In this document: positions 18,712 to 28,573 of the stretch, piece by piece
Numbering within the stretch: the first letter of the stretch is position 1
Layout: every line of letters begins with the position of its first letter
From: CAZGLR01 sp964526635
GTDB lineage: Bacteria; Zixibacteria; MSB-5A5; GN15; JAAZOE01
Assembly: GCA_964526635.1 (NCBI GenBank)
Contig: CAZGLR010000004.1
Location: 1-64,000 of the forward strand
DNA: 64,000 nucleotides
Reading direction: 5' to 3'
Notes under the pieces: model-generated
The model's input: the letters and a program-made list of their open reading frames with translations, nothing else
Databases searched by the model: none
What the model was told of the DNA's origin: nothing
Position numbers and translations under genes: made by a program

Positions 18712-20134
18712 CCAGCATTTCCTTTACGAGCGAATTGAGCAGCCGGGGATCGGCCTTTCCCTGGGTCGCTTTCATAATTTGTCCGATGAAAAACCCCAGC
18801 AGTTTTGTCTTCCCCTCACGGTATGCCCGGACTTCATCCGGGCAGGCCGCCATAGTTCTTTCAATAATTGGCCTGAGAATAGCGGGGTCGGCGATTTTTC
18901 GCAAGCTTTTCTCGTCAATAATTTCGTGCGCCGACCTCTTTTCGTCAGCCATAATCTGAAAAACCTCTTTGGCCATTGTAAATGAAATTTCGCCCGTTTC
19001 GACTTCTCTGATCAGCTCAGCCAACATGGATGGTGCAACCGGGCAATCGCTTACGCCACACCTGATGTCTTTGAGCAGCCGCAGGACTTCGCCCATAATC
19101 CAGTTTGAGGCCGCCTTGTGATCGGAAATTTCGGCGGCAACAGCCTCATAATAATCGGCCAGATCCGCCGATTCGGTCAAAACGGCGGCATCGTACTCAG
19201 GGAGGCCGTACTGCCTGACAAAACGGTCACGTCTGGCCGCCGGGAGTTCGGGGATGGAATCGTGAATATCGCCAAACCAGGCATCATCTATTTCCACCGG
19301 CAAGATATCGGGATCGGGGAAGTAGCGGTAATCGTCGGCATCCTCCTTGATACGCATGATCATGACCTCTTCGCGGTCTTCATCCCAGTGCAGAGTAGCC
19401 TGAACGATCGTATCTCCGGCTTCCACGATCCGACTCTGCCGTTTATATTCACACTCAAGCGCCCGCTGCACGGAACGGATCGAATTGAGATTTTTTATTT
19501 CGGTTCTAATTCCCAGGACGGTGCTTCCCAGCGGGCGGATAGATATATTGGCGTCACAACGCAGGGCGCCCTTTTCCATATCTCCGGAACAGACGCCGAT
19601 GTATTGGACGATCTGCCGCAGGATAGCGAGAAATTCAAAGGCTTCTTCCGGTGACGAAATATCCGGTTCGGTTACTATCTCAATCAAGGGGATACCGCAC
19701 CGGTTCAAGTCCACGCGCGTGAAATCATCGGCGCCCTCGCCATGAAGTGATTTTCCGGCATCCTCTTCAAGATGGATATGATTAAGGCGAATCGCCTTGC
19801 CGGACGAAAGAACAACTTGACCTCCGACACCGATTGGTGCGACAAATTGTGATATCTGATAGCCCTTGGGCAGATCGGGATAGAAGTAGTTCTTTCGAGC
19901 AAACTGAGTCTTTCGGGTTACCTCTCCCCCCACGGCCAGAATCATCCGGCCGGCCAGGGAAATTGCCTCGCGGTTCAGGACCGGCAGAGTTCCCGGATGA
20001 CCGAGGCACACCGGGCAGGTCTGGCTGTTGGGCTGTTCACCGAAGGCGGTCGAACAGGAACAGAACAACTTGGAAGCCGTGGACAGTTGCGCATGAACCT
20101 CCAGGCCAATGACGACGTCGAATTTGTTCGGCAT
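18704..20134 (-). CDS. gatB: Aspartyl/glutamyl-tRNA(Asn/Gln) amidotransferase subunit B
   Basis: GatB activates misacylated Glu-tRNA(Gln) or Asp-tRNA(Asn) for amidation by ammonia from GatA. 476 residues from ATG 20134. The open frame extends 58 codons further upstream, but FDVVIGLEVHAQL is the family's usual beginning. The zinc site (CSC then CPVCLGHPGTLP), RKNYFYPDLPKGYQISQ and the C-terminal YqeY-like tail are present. gatA lies upstream with one unknown gene between; gatC is not seen. Confidence 0.96.
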   Translation of the reverse strand: MPNKFDVVIGLEVHAQLSTASKLFCSCSTAFGEQPNSQTCPVCLGHPGTLPVLNREAISLAGRMILAVGGEVTRKTQFARKNYFYPDLPKGYQISQFVAPIGVGGQVVLSSGKAIRLNHIHLEEDAGKSLHGEGADDFTRVDLNRCGIPLIEIVTEPDISSPEEAFEFLAILRQIVQYIGVCSGDMEKGALRCDANISIRPLGSTVLGIRTEIKNLNSIRSVQRALECEYKRQSRIVEAGDTIVQATLHWDEDREEVMIMRIKEDADDYRYFPDPDILPVEIDDAWFGDIHDSIPELPAARRDRFVRQYGLPEYDAAVLTESADLADYYEAVAAEISDHKAASNWIMGEVLRLLKDIRCGVSDCPVAPSMLAELIREVETGEISFTMAKEVFQIMADEKRSAHEIIDEKSLRKIADPAILRPIIERTMAACPDEVRAYREGKTKLLGFFIGQIMKATQGKADPRLLNSLVKEMLDE

Positions 20135-20166
20135 GGAGTATAGGTAATATATTTTGGCAAAAAATT

Positions 20167-20742
20167 CTACGATATTCCGGTCAGTTGCCAAATCCACCGG
20201 CGGAGACCGGAGGCCTCGGCAACCAGGCCGAACAGGGCAAGGAAAATCAATAGCTTGATCAGTTTGCCGCCATCGCTGGCCTTGAGATCGGCCACTTCGT
20301 AACCGCATCGGCGCAAGACCTCAAAAGGCATTTCGGCAATATAGGAGAAAAAATGAATCAGCCAGAAAAATGGATTGAATAACTGGAGCAGGGTTTGATG
20401 GCTTTTGAGCCGGTATTTAACGAGCGCGGCCTCAATCGCTTCCATCGGAGCATCATCGGGAATGTTGAAATGGCGGCTTAATGAATCCCGGAAAATCACC
20501 TTGATGAGGTTGATTCTGTATTTTTTGCTGCCCGCGGCTTTGGCGCCATGGGTGACGATAGTCCCGACACCGACCCGCCGGAGGGAGTCGATAGTCATTG
20601 GTACCAGCGGCCGCATTTTGGCGACAAATAATTGCGCTGCAGGGTTTTCCGACCGGTTAGTAAAGGTCAGATACTCCTTGTACAAGCGCCTGAATTTTTT
20701 GAGAACGGCAATCCGTTCCCGAACTTCAAAATAATTCATCAT
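20167..20742 (-). CDS. Unknown protein with hydrophobic C-terminal half
   Basis: I do not recognise this 191-residue protein. The N-terminal half is basic and soluble-looking, with many Arg and Lys. Residues ~120-140 (LLQLFNPFFWLIHFFSY) and ~160-175 (LIKLLIFLALFGLV) are hydrophobic, suggesting two membrane or membrane-surface segments. It sits between gatA and gatB where a gatC might be expected but resembles GatC in neither length nor sequence. ATG 20742 follows a GGAG eight bases upstream, and that GGAG is part of a small hairpin (20750-20763, 5-bp stem, 4-base loop) which could mask it. Upstream gap 20743-20820 is otherwise empty. Confidence 0.7.
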   Translation of the reverse strand: MMNYFEVRERIAVLKKFRRLYKEYLTFTNRSENPAAQLFVAKMRPLVPMTIDSLRRVGVGTIVTHGAKAAGSKKYRINLIKVIFRDSLSRHFNIPDDAPMEAIEAALVKYRLKSHQTLLQLFNPFFWLIHFFSYIAEMPFEVLRRCGYEVADLKASDGGKLIKLLIFLALFGLVAEASGLRRWIWQLTGIS

Positions 20743-20749
20743 CCCCGTA

Positions 20750-20763
20750 TCTCCGCATGGAGA
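20750..20763 (-). promoter_or_regulatory. Small hairpin overlapping the ribosome binding site of the unknown gene
   Basis: TCTCCATGCGGAGA on the minus strand can fold into a 5-bp stem with a 4-base loop. The GGAG on its 3' arm is the only Shine-Dalgarno candidate for the ATG at 20742. The stem is short, so an effect on translation is only a possibility. Confidence 0.25.
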
Positions 20764-20820
20764 CTCATAGCTGCTATATCTTGTTTCGGCGAATGGTCAG
20801 TTTTGCTTCAGTGGCAAAGA

Positions 20821-22251
20821 TCAATCAGACAGCAGTCTTTCGATCAGGGCGGCGGCGGAAAGGAGAGCATCATCCTGCATGGCCGGCCCGGTGATTTGAA
20901 GGCCGACCGGGAGATCATCTGCCGTTTTGCCGCAGGGTATGGAAATGGCCGGCACCTGGGCCAGAGCGGCGGGAGTGGTATAAATATCAGACAAATACAT
21001 AGCCATGGGATCATCGATTTTTTCGTCCTGCATAAACGGCGGCGTCGGAGCCACCGGCGACAGAATGAAATCAATGTCTTCAAAGGCGGCTTTGAATTCC
21101 CGGCGGATAATTTCTCGGACTGTCTGAGCACGGCCATAATAGGCATCATAGAAGCCGGCCGACAGGGCAAATGTCCCCAGCATAATGCGGCGTTTGACCT
21201 CATCCCCGAAACCGTGGCTGCGGGAGGCCGCATACATTTCGAGCTGTCCCCGTTCGCGCCCGGTCGAGAAACCATATTTGACGCCGTCGAAACGGGCCAG
21301 GTTCGACGATGCCTCGGCATTGGCGATGATGTAATAGGCCGGGACAGCATATTTAGTCGATGGCAGCGATATGGTTTCGATTCGACAGCCATGGGCGCGG
21401 ATGCGATCGATAGCTTCTTCTATGATTTCGCGCACTTCAGGATCGAGGCCATCGGCAAAGTATTCTTCGGGAATTCCAAAAGTCAGGTTTTGCACGGCTG
21501 TCGGCCGGGCGGGACAGGCGGTGTCAAGTGAGGTGGCATCGTTGACATCCTTGCCACAGATGACTGAATACAGGAGGCGGCAGTCCTGCACGGTGGTGGC
21601 AAATGGTCCAATTTGGTCAAAGGATGAAGCGAAAGCAATCAGACCATACCGGGAAATCGCGCCATAGGTGGGCCGCAAACCGATCACGCCACAAAACGAT
21701 GCTGGTTGGCGTACGGAACCGCCGGTATCTGAACCCAGGGCCAACGGCACAACGCCGGCCGCGACAATGGCGGCCGATCCACCGGATGATCCACCGGGGA
21801 CATAGCCATCGGCAGTGGGATGCTGGACTGCGCCAAAGGCGCTGTGTTCGCTGGATGATCCCATTGCGAATTCATCCATATTGGTTTTGGCAATAATAAC
21901 CGCCCCGGCCTGTTCCAGTTTTGTCACGACAGTGGCATCGTACTGGGGAATATAGTCTTCAAGCATACGGCTGCCGCAGGTGGCGGGATGATCACGCACC
22001 GAGATATTGTCTTTGACCGCAATGGGGACGCCGGCCAGCGGACCGGGATCGCGGCCGTCAGCGACCATCTTATCAATTGCCATAGCCTGCTTCAGCGCAC
22101 GATCGGTGCAGAGATGCAAGATAGCATTGAGTCGCATGCCCTTCTCTACAGCGCACACCAGAGCATCCTCGGCGGTTTTATACGCGGAGACCCGGCCGGC
22201 CGTGATATCCGCGACCAGCTCGGTAGCCGTGATATGTCCCTTGGCAGACAT
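20821..22251 (-). CDS. gatA: Aspartyl/glutamyl-tRNA(Asn/Gln) amidotransferase subunit A
   Basis: Amidase subunit that frees ammonia from glutamine for transamidation. 476 residues of the amidase-signature family. The Ser-cisSer-Lys triad is visible: Lys in VAVKDNIS, and [14 protein letters not shown] with the cis-Ser, then [16 protein letters not shown] with the nucleophile. It follows glnA by 15 bases and has no obvious ribosome binding site, so it may depend on glnA translation. Confidence 0.96.
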   Translation of the reverse strand: MSAKGHITATELVADITAGRVSAYKTAEDALVCAVEKGMRLNAILHLCTDRALKQAMAIDKMVADGRDPGPLAGVPIAVKDNISVRDHPATCGSRMLEDYIPQYDATVVTKLEQAGAVIIAKTNMDEFAMGSSSEHSAFGAVQHPTADGYVPGGSSGGSAAIVAAGVVPLALGSDTGGSVRQPASFCGVIGLRPTYGAISRYGLIAFASSFDQIGPFATTVQDCRLLYSVICGKDVNDATSLDTACPARPTAVQNLTFGIPEEYFADGLDPEVREIIEEAIDRIRAHGCRIETISLPSTKYAVPAYYIIANAEASSNLARFDGVKYGFSTGRERGQLEMYAASRSHGFGDEVKRRIMLGTFALSAGFYDAYYGRAQTVREIIRREFKAAFEDIDFILSPVAPTPPFMQDEKIDDPMAMYLSDIYTTPAALAQVPAISIPCGKTADDLPVGLQITGPAMQDDALLSAAALIERLLSD

Positions 22252-22266
22252 CAGGATAATTGTGTC

Positions 22267-23592
22267 TTACAGCATCGAGAGATATTTATTGATTTCGTAT
22301 TCGGAAACATGAATACGATAACCTTCCCATTCCACCCGTTTATTGGCCAGCAGCATTTCAAAGATATGATCGCCCAGTGTCTCGTGCAGCAGTTCTGATT
22401 TTTCCGCTTCGGCGATAGCTTCCTCAAGGGTATTTGGCAGCGATTGGATGCCCAGTTCCTGCCGTTTTTCGATATCCATATGAAAGATATTCTGTTCAAT
22501 CGGCTCGGGCAGTTTGTAGTTATTCTCAACGCCTTTTAATCCGGCGGCCAGCATAACCGAAAAAGCCAGATAAGGGTTGCAGGCCGGGTCGGGCGATCGC
22601 AGCTCGATGCGAGTCGATTTTTCCTTGCCGACTTTGTACATCGGGACACGGATGAGCGATGAACGGTTGCGGCGTCCCCACGAGATATAGACAGGCGCTT
22701 CATAGCCGGCCACGAGTCGTTTGTAGGAGTTGACCCACTGATTGGTCACCAGTGTAATTTCTTTAATGTGGGTGAGAATTCCGGCCATGAACTGCCGGGC
22801 CATTTTGGAGAGGTTGTAGGGATCCTTGCCGTCGAAAAAGAGATTCTTTTCGCCCTTGAAGATTGACATATGGGTATGCATCCCTGAACCGTTTTCACCA
22901 AAGCGCGGCTTGGGCATGAAGGTGGCGTAATAGCCGTTTTCCATGGCCACTTCCTTGACAATGAAGCGGTATAACTGGGCGAAATCGGCCATGACCAGTG
23001 CATCCTGGTATTTCAGGTCAATTTCCTGCTGGGAGTGAGCTACTTCATGATGAGAACATTCCACCGGAATACCGATCGATTCGAGGGCGCGGACAGTCTT
23101 CTTGCGAAGGGTGGTGCTGGCATCGATGGTCGGATAATCGAAATAGCCCCCCTTGTCGATGATATTCGGGGCGCTGTCATCGGCAAAGTAAAAGTACTCG
23201 ATTTCCGGGCCGGTATAGAAGGTCTGCCCTTTCTTATCAACTTTTTCGAGAGTCCGTCGCAGGACATGGCGCGGGTCGCCGGCATAAGGCTCGCCATGCG
23301 GGGTAACAATATCACAAAACATCATCGCCACCCGTTCGCCGCCGATCAGCCACGGAAAGATACGGAATGACCGAACATCCGGGATGGCCATGAGATCCGA
23401 TTCCTCGATACGAACAAAGCCTTCAATTGAGGAACCATCGAAACCCTGGCCGCCGTCGAGCGCATCCTCGATTTCCGTTCGGGTCAGAGCCAGTCCTTTG
23501 AGTCGTCCCAAAATATCAGTGAAGCACAAACGGATATATTTGACACCCTCCTGATCGATTCTATCGAGGACATCTTCGGTGGTTTTAACCAT
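22267..23592 (-). CDS. glnA: Glutamine synthetase type I
   Basis: Makes glutamine from glutamate, ammonia and ATP. 441 residues from ATG 23592, which has AAAGGAG seven bases upstream; the longer open frame to 23685 lacks one. Motifs: FDGSSIEGF, ATP/metal region PEIEYFYF, GSGMHTHMS, and the ARG-rich RIELRSPDPACNPYL. The region where GSI-beta enzymes carry the adenylylated Tyr does not match that motif, and the length fits the GSI-alpha group. A TATACT box lies at 23690-23695 and an overlapping TATTTTTG (Bacteroidota-like -7 pattern TAnnTTTG) at 23683-23690, about 90 bases ahead of the start; both are tentative because the region is A/T-rich. Confidence 0.95.
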   Translation of the reverse strand: MVKTTEDVLDRIDQEGVKYIRLCFTDILGRLKGLALTRTEIEDALDGGQGFDGSSIEGFVRIEESDLMAIPDVRSFRIFPWLIGGERVAMMFCDIVTPHGEPYAGDPRHVLRRTLEKVDKKGQTFYTGPEIEYFYFADDSAPNIIDKGGYFDYPTIDASTTLRKKTVRALESIGIPVECSHHEVAHSQQEIDLKYQDALVMADFAQLYRFIVKEVAMENGYYATFMPKPRFGENGSGMHTHMSIFKGEKNLFFDGKDPYNLSKMARQFMAGILTHIKEITLVTNQWVNSYKRLVAGYEAPVYISWGRRNRSSLIRVPMYKVGKEKSTRIELRSPDPACNPYLAFSVMLAAGLKGVENNYKLPEPIEQNIFHMDIEKRQELGIQSLPNTLEEAIAEAEKSELLHETLGDHIFEMLLANKRVEWEGYRIHVSEYEINKYLSML

Positions 23593-23743
23593 GGTCCGAC
23601 TCCTTTGCCATACGCTGACACCCGCGCCAGGTGATCTGCAGTTTCCGGGTAAATGTAAAACACTAATTACGCAGGGGGTCTTCAAAAATAGTATAAAAAA
23701 ATGTGACGTTTTATGGTGTTTTTTGGGGTATCAGAAGCCGTGA

Positions 23744-25312
23744 CTAACTGCGGCGGCGGTGGACGATTTTGCCATCGAAAACGGTCATTGAAATACGGGC
23801 CTGGTGGATTTGCGATAGCGCCATTGTAAAAATATTGTCTTCCAGAACAACCAGATCGGCCAGATATCCCGGACTGATTTTGCCGAGGTGGTCTTCCCGG
23901 CCGGCAGCATAGGCAGCTCCGGAAGTGAAACCAGTGACCGCGGCCGTAACGGACAGGGCTTCTTCGGGATAGAATTTGCCGCTGCGCTCACCGGGGGCAT
24001 TACGATTCACTGCGGCATGGATGCCCTCGAGCGGATGCAATGGTTCAATCGGACAATCCGACCCGAAGGCCAGCGGAATACCACGTTTTAGAAGGGTCTT
24101 GAAGATATAGGCGTTTTTCCCACGGCGTCCCCAGTGGCGATCAACTATGATTCGATCCGAGGGGCAGTGACTGGGCTGCATGGAGGCCACGACACCGAGC
24201 CGTTTGAATAATGCAATATCCCGTCGGTCGATAATCTGGACATGTTCAATACGGTGCCGTCGCTTCCGTCCGGCCTTTTCAAAGGCGGTCAGGACATTGG
24301 CTACCGCCTGATCACCGATGGCATGGACCGCACAATTCAAATCATGCTTAGTGGCAAAGGCGACCTGCGAGGTCAGCTCGTCAGGATCGGTCACCGCCAC
24401 ACCGACTTCCCGCGAATTCTGATAGGGCTGTTTCATCAGGGCGGTTCGGGAACCAAGGGCGCCATCGGCAAAAATTTTGACCCCGCCGATATTAAGGTTG
24501 TCGTCGCCATAACCGGTGGTCAGGCCCTTCTCGGCGAGTTCATGGCTACGTTTAACGGGGAAATAATAGGTTACCCGGAAGCCCAGGTTGCCGTCTTCAT
24601 GTCGCCGGCAAAAATACTCCCAGCCATCGGGGCCATCGAAGGAATGAAACCCGGTTACGCCCCGGCTGCGGGCGATAGTTTCGACTTTTTTCCAGAGAGT
24701 ATCAATCTCCTTCTGATCTTTTTGGGGAATGTGATTCATCACTGCCGAATAGGCGGCGGGTTCGCGGAGAATGCCGGTCGGCCGGCCAGTAGCGGGATCC
24801 CGTTCAATTTTCCCGCCGATGGGGTCTTTGGTTTTCGCTGTGATACCGGCACGGCGCATGGCAGCGGAATTCACCCACGCTGAATGCTGGTCTTTACTAT
24901 AGAGAAAGGCCGGCCGGCCGCCGGTGACGGTATCCAGATCTTCTGCAGTGGGAAGTCGATATTCCGTCCAGCTGTCCATCGCCCATCCTTCCCCGGTGAC
25001 CCATTCGTCAGGTTTCAACGTTGAGGCAAAACCCTTGATTTTTTCGAGGACGGCTTCGTATGATGGCAACCCGAACAAGTATACCCGGGCCAGGCTCAGC
25101 GCCCAGAAATAGAAATGGGTATGGCTGTCGATCAGACCGGGTATGACGGTGCGGCCGTCGAGGTTGACACGGCGTGCTTTGGGGAATTCGCCGATGAGAT
25201 GATCGTCGGTGCCGATAGCGACAATGCGGGCGTCTTTGATGGCAACAGCGGAAGGGCGGCACCTGGTGCGATATCCGGGATAGATAAGGCCGTTATGAAG
25301 CAGCAGTGTCAT
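23744..25312 (-). CDS. Amidohydrolase (YtcJ-like)
   Basis: Metal-dependent hydrolase of the amidohydrolase superfamily, YtcJ-like group, about 520 residues. Metal-site motifs: [10 protein letters not shown] near residue 66, then HAIGDQAV and HRIEHVQ, and [14 protein letters not shown]. The substrate is unknown; members act on varied amides and imides. ATG 25312 is chosen (AAAGGA about ten bases upstream); a GTG at 25333 is possible. Either start lies inside the end of selB (20 or 41 bases of overlap), so expression is tied to selB. No signal peptide, so cytoplasmic. Confidence 0.85.
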   Translation of the reverse strand: MTLLLHNGLIYPGYRTRCRPSAVAIKDARIVAIGTDDHLIGEFPKARRVNLDGRTVIPGLIDSHTHFYFWALSLARVYLFGLPSYEAVLEKIKGFASTLKPDEWVTGEGWAMDSWTEYRLPTAEDLDTVTGGRPAFLYSKDQHSAWVNSAAMRRAGITAKTKDPIGGKIERDPATGRPTGILREPAAYSAVMNHIPQKDQKEIDTLWKKVETIARSRGVTGFHSFDGPDGWEYFCRRHEDGNLGFRVTYYFPVKRSHELAEKGLTTGYGDDNLNIGGVKIFADGALGSRTALMKQPYQNSREVGVAVTDPDELTSQVAFATKHDLNCAVHAIGDQAVANVLTAFEKAGRKRRHRIEHVQIIDRRDIALFKRLGVVASMQPSHCPSDRIIVDRHWGRRGKNAYIFKTLLKRGIPLAFGSDCPIEPLHPLEGIHAAVNRNAPGERSGKFYPEEALSVTAAVTGFTSGAAYAAGREDHLGKISPGYLADLVVLEDNIFTMALSQIHQARISMTVFDGKIVHRRRS

Positions 25313-27191
25313 CGAAGTGCGGTCCTTTGACACGGATATCGCCCTCGCGACGGGTGATACCCAACTGGTCGAGATGCTCCAGCACCGGCAGGGCGTATTT
25401 TCGGCTGGTTTGAAAACGGTCCCGAAATTCGGCTAATGCCAGCATATTGTCTTTATTCAATTTACTCCGGACAAAAGCCATGACATCTTCCCAGAGATCA
25501 GCCAGGATAATATACGTATCGCTGATGCTTATCAGACGGCCCTGATCACGCAGGAAACGGATAGTCCGTTCGCCATCGGGAAATTTCGATTTGATTTCAG
25601 CGTATTCGGGATAGGCATGTCCGGCTGATTGGAGCATGTGTTGGATCTGCTCGGCCTCGTGTTTCATGTTTTCACCGAGATGCGGTGAAAAGCCGGGAAG
25701 GTGATAATACTGCCGGGTGCGTTCAATGTTGCCCTGTGCGGTCATATATTCAAGAAGATAGATAAACGAGGGAGCCTGCCCCATCTTAACTCGTGAAGTG
25801 ATAGTCTCGGCAGTCAGGCCCGGCAGATAGGATTTGTTGCGATGGGTCTTTTCCAGTTCTTTTATTATTGCCTCGATAATGGGTTGCACGCGTTCGGTCA
25901 CGCCGACGCGATCTCCTCCGGCAATCAGCGTTTTCGATGAAATTAGATTATCAATAGTCTGCTGAATATCATGATCGGAGAAATTACACAGCTTAAGAAG
26001 ATCGCGCCGTTCTGTCATAATCGCCTTGTTCAATTCCGTCAGCACCAGTGATTCGATAGAGGTAGTATCACGGTGATCCAGATGGTCTCGCAGATGAGGC
26101 AGGAGCTTGCGACGCGGATACAGGTCAAGAATATCGACGATAAGCCCCCCGCCGACTGTTACCGGGGGTGTTGGCAGGCGGAGAATGAAGCGGTCGCCGA
26201 CGAAGGCGGCCAGCGGTTGTTCGACTTTGATGATGGCAAAATCGGATTGTCCCGGTAAAATGCCCTTGTCCGGGAACGGCCGTATGATACCGGTCGTTTC
26301 GGTAGTCCCCAGGATCAAAAGCACGTGGCGGCCTTCGGTTAGCGGGACGATCGAGTCGGACAGATTGGTAATTTTGGCAGCGATGTAATAAGCGGGCGAT
26401 GGCATCGGGAAACTGGTGATGACATCACCCCGCCGGATATTTTCCTGATCAATGCCGCCGACATTAACCGCGACCCTGCTTCCCGGTCCGACCCGGTCAA
26501 CCTGTTTGCCATGCGCCTGCACTGTACGAAGCCGTAATTTTTTATTCGAGGGGACGTGATAGGCATCGGAACCGGTGACAAAGCCGCCGCCGCGGCTGGT
26601 GCCGGTCACCACCACCCCGATACCGGTAAGGATAAATGATCGATCGATGAAAAGCCGTGTTTTGCCGATATCATCGACGTCGCCGAGAGTTGTGGCGATG
26701 GCATCGATTTCGGCGATTACGTTATCGACATGTTCGCCGGTGGTTGCCGACACCGGGATAATCGGGCAGTTTTCGAGAAATGAACCGCGTAGTTTTTCCT
26801 CGATGTCGATTGTCACCAGATCACGCCAGTCTTTGTCGACCAGATCGATTTTGGTCAGCGCTACGAAACCATGCTGCAATCCCAGAAGCTGGAGTATCGC
26901 CAGGTGTTCCTGAGTCTGAGGCATCCAGCCGTCGTCGGCGGCAATCACCAGCATGGCGGCATTGATTCCCCCGGCGCCGGCAGCCATGTTGCGCACGAAC
27001 CGTTCGTGGCCGGGGACATCAATAATGCCGATTTCGGTCCCCGAGGGTAATTGAGTCCAGGCGAAACCAAGATCGATAGTCAACCCGCGTGATTTTTCTT
27101 CGGGGAGGCGATCGGGATCGATGCCGGTCATCGCCCGTACCAACGACGATTTGCCATGATCGATATGTCCCGCTGTACCGAGTACAAACAT
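25293..27191 (-). CDS. selB: Selenocysteine-specific translation elongation factor
   Basis: GTPase that brings selenocysteyl-tRNA(Sec) to the ribosome at UGA codons followed by a SECIS element. 632 residues. G1 GHIDHGKSS (8-16), G3 DVPGH (58-62) and G4 TKID (113-116) give the EF-Tu-like domain; beta-barrel domains follow, and the C-terminal third is helical and fits the winged-helix repeats that bind SECIS RNA. Its ATG overlaps the selA stop by one base. tRNA-Sec lies 12 kb upstream in the same window. Confidence 0.96.
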   Translation of the reverse strand: MFVLGTAGHIDHGKSSLVRAMTGIDPDRLPEEKSRGLTIDLGFAWTQLPSGTEIGIIDVPGHERFVRNMAAGAGGINAAMLVIAADDGWMPQTQEHLAILQLLGLQHGFVALTKIDLVDKDWRDLVTIDIEEKLRGSFLENCPIIPVSATTGEHVDNVIAEIDAIATTLGDVDDIGKTRLFIDRSFILTGIGVVVTGTSRGGGFVTGSDAYHVPSNKKLRLRTVQAHGKQVDRVGPGSRVAVNVGGIDQENIRRGDVITSFPMPSPAYYIAAKITNLSDSIVPLTEGRHVLLILGTTETTGIIRPFPDKGILPGQSDFAIIKVEQPLAAFVGDRFILRLPTPPVTVGGGLIVDILDLYPRRKLLPHLRDHLDHRDTTSIESLVLTELNKAIMTERRDLLKLCNFSDHDIQQTIDNLISSKTLIAGGDRVGVTERVQPIIEAIIKELEKTHRNKSYLPGLTAETITSRVKMGQAPSFIYLLEYMTAQGNIERTRQYYHLPGFSPHLGENMKHEAEQIQHMLQSAGHAYPEYAEIKSKFPDGERTIRFLRDQGRLISISDTYIILADLWEDVMAFVRSKLNKDNMLALAEFRDRFQTSRKYALPVLEHLDQLGITRREGDIRVKGPHFDDTAAS

Positions 27192-28573
27192 CAGTCGACC
27201 AGAGAGTTTATAGCGTCAATGAGAATCGCGTCCTGTTCGGGCGGGACAGTCCGAATATCAAGCAGAAACTCATCATCTTCAACGCGCCCGATAATCGGTG
27301 GTTCAAAGGCGCGAAAGGCAGATGCGACTTTGTTGATATTGCCCGAAACCCGAATCGATACCGCCAGTGATGCGATGGTTTCATCGGGAGTTGAGCCACC
27401 GCCAAGATAGGCCTGTGTGGCTTTGAGGACGATGTCTTTGTCGGGGCAGGCTTTTTTTATCGCCTCTCCCCGCAGTTTGAGATCTCCGACCGGGACAGTG
27501 ATCATCCGCCAGATGGGGAGATCATCGTGCCAGGTACCGTTGAGATAACTTTGCAGTGTTTGCATCAGGAGGGAAAAGATAATTTTATCGCAGCGCAGGG
27601 CGCGGAACATCGGATTGTTTTTTATTCGCACAATATACTCATCGCGCCCGATAATCAGGCCGGCCTGCGGACCGCCAAGGAGTTTATCGCCGGAAAAGCA
27701 TATGATATCCACGCCGGAGCGGACAGCCTCGGCAATAGTCGGTTCGCCTGATTGCATAATTCCCGGGGGTAGCTCAGTCAGTCCCGATCCAAGATCGAAA
27801 ACAGTCGCGATGTCATGTTCATCACCCAGCCGGGCAAGAGCATCCGGCGGGGTTTCTTCCACAAATCCCCGCTGCGAAAAATTAGAGCGATGGATTTTCA
27901 GGAGCATCGCGGTGCGGTCGGTGATGGCGGCGGCATAATCATCGACTGAAGTGCGATTGGTGGTGCCGACTTCAATGAGCCTTACGCCGGCTTTTTTCAT
28001 TATCTCGGGTATTTTAAAACCGCCGCCGATCTGGACCAGTTCGCCTCGTGAAATTATGACCTCTTTGCGATAACCCAAAGTATTGAGAATAATCAGCAGG
28101 GCGGCAGCATTGTTGTTTACGACAGTGCCATTTTCAGTACGACAATATGACGCCAGCAGGTTTTCGATCAGGATGCCGCGCTTCCCGCGCCGTCCGGTTT
28201 TAAGATCGAACTCAAGGTTGGTGTAACCGCTGACCAGCGATGCGGTCTTTTCCAGCATAGCCATCGGTAATGGCGATCGGCCGAGATTGGTATGAATAAT
28301 AATCCCGGCGGCGTTGATTACCGGCTGCAGGTCGTGGCGGGTTAGCGCCGAGAGCGAAGTGACAATCGCCTTCTGCAGTTTGGCCTGCGACCATGATGAT
28401 GTCTTTTCCTGAAACTCCGTCTTGGCCGTTTCAATGACCTGCCTGATATGATCGACAACCAGGGGCCGGCCACAAATTCGAATGAAGGGCTCGAGTTCCG
28501 GCATGGAGGCGACTATTTCAACTGAGGGAAACTCGCGCAGGCCGGCATATGTGCGCTGGGGATCACTGGTCAT
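27191..28573 (-). CDS. selA: L-seryl-tRNA(Sec) selenium transferase
   Basis: PLP enzyme that converts seryl-tRNA(Sec) to selenocysteyl-tRNA(Sec) with selenophosphate. About 460 residues from ATG 28573, which has GGAAA seven bases upstream and overlaps the preceding stop by 11 bases; the open frame reaches 28609 without better support. Motifs: NAAGIIIHTNLGRSP (~88-102), NNNAAALL, and the PLP-binding Lys (~297) in FSGDKLLGGPQAG. selD, which makes selenophosphate, is not in the window. Confidence 0.96.
   Translation of the reverse strand: MTSDPQRTYAGLREFPSVEIVASMPELEPFIRICGRPLVVDHIRQVIETAKTEFQEKTSSWSQAKLQKAIVTSLSALTRHDLQPVINAAGIIIHTNLGRSPLPMAMLEKTASLVSGYTNLEFDLKTGRRGKRGILIENLLASYCRTENGTVVNNNAAALLIILNTLGYRKEVIISRGELVQIGGGFKIPEIMKKAGVRLIEVGTTNRTSVDDYAAAITDRTAMLLKIHRSNFSQRGFVEETPPDALARLGDEHDIATVFDLGSGLTELPPGIMQSGEPTIAEAVRSGVDIICFSGDKLLGGPQAGLIIGRDEYIVRIKNNPMFRALRCDKIIFSLLMQTLQSYLNGTWHDDLPIWRMITVPVGDLKLRGEAIKKACPDKDIVLKATQAYLGGGSTPDETIASLAVSIRVSGNINKVASAFRAFEPPIIGRVEDDEFLLDIRTVPPEQDAILIDAINSLVD

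Noticed and set aside
20135..20308. N-terminal extension of gatB
   Set aside because: The extra residues read the unknown upstream gene in another frame and lack similarity to GatB; family proteins start at the ATG used.
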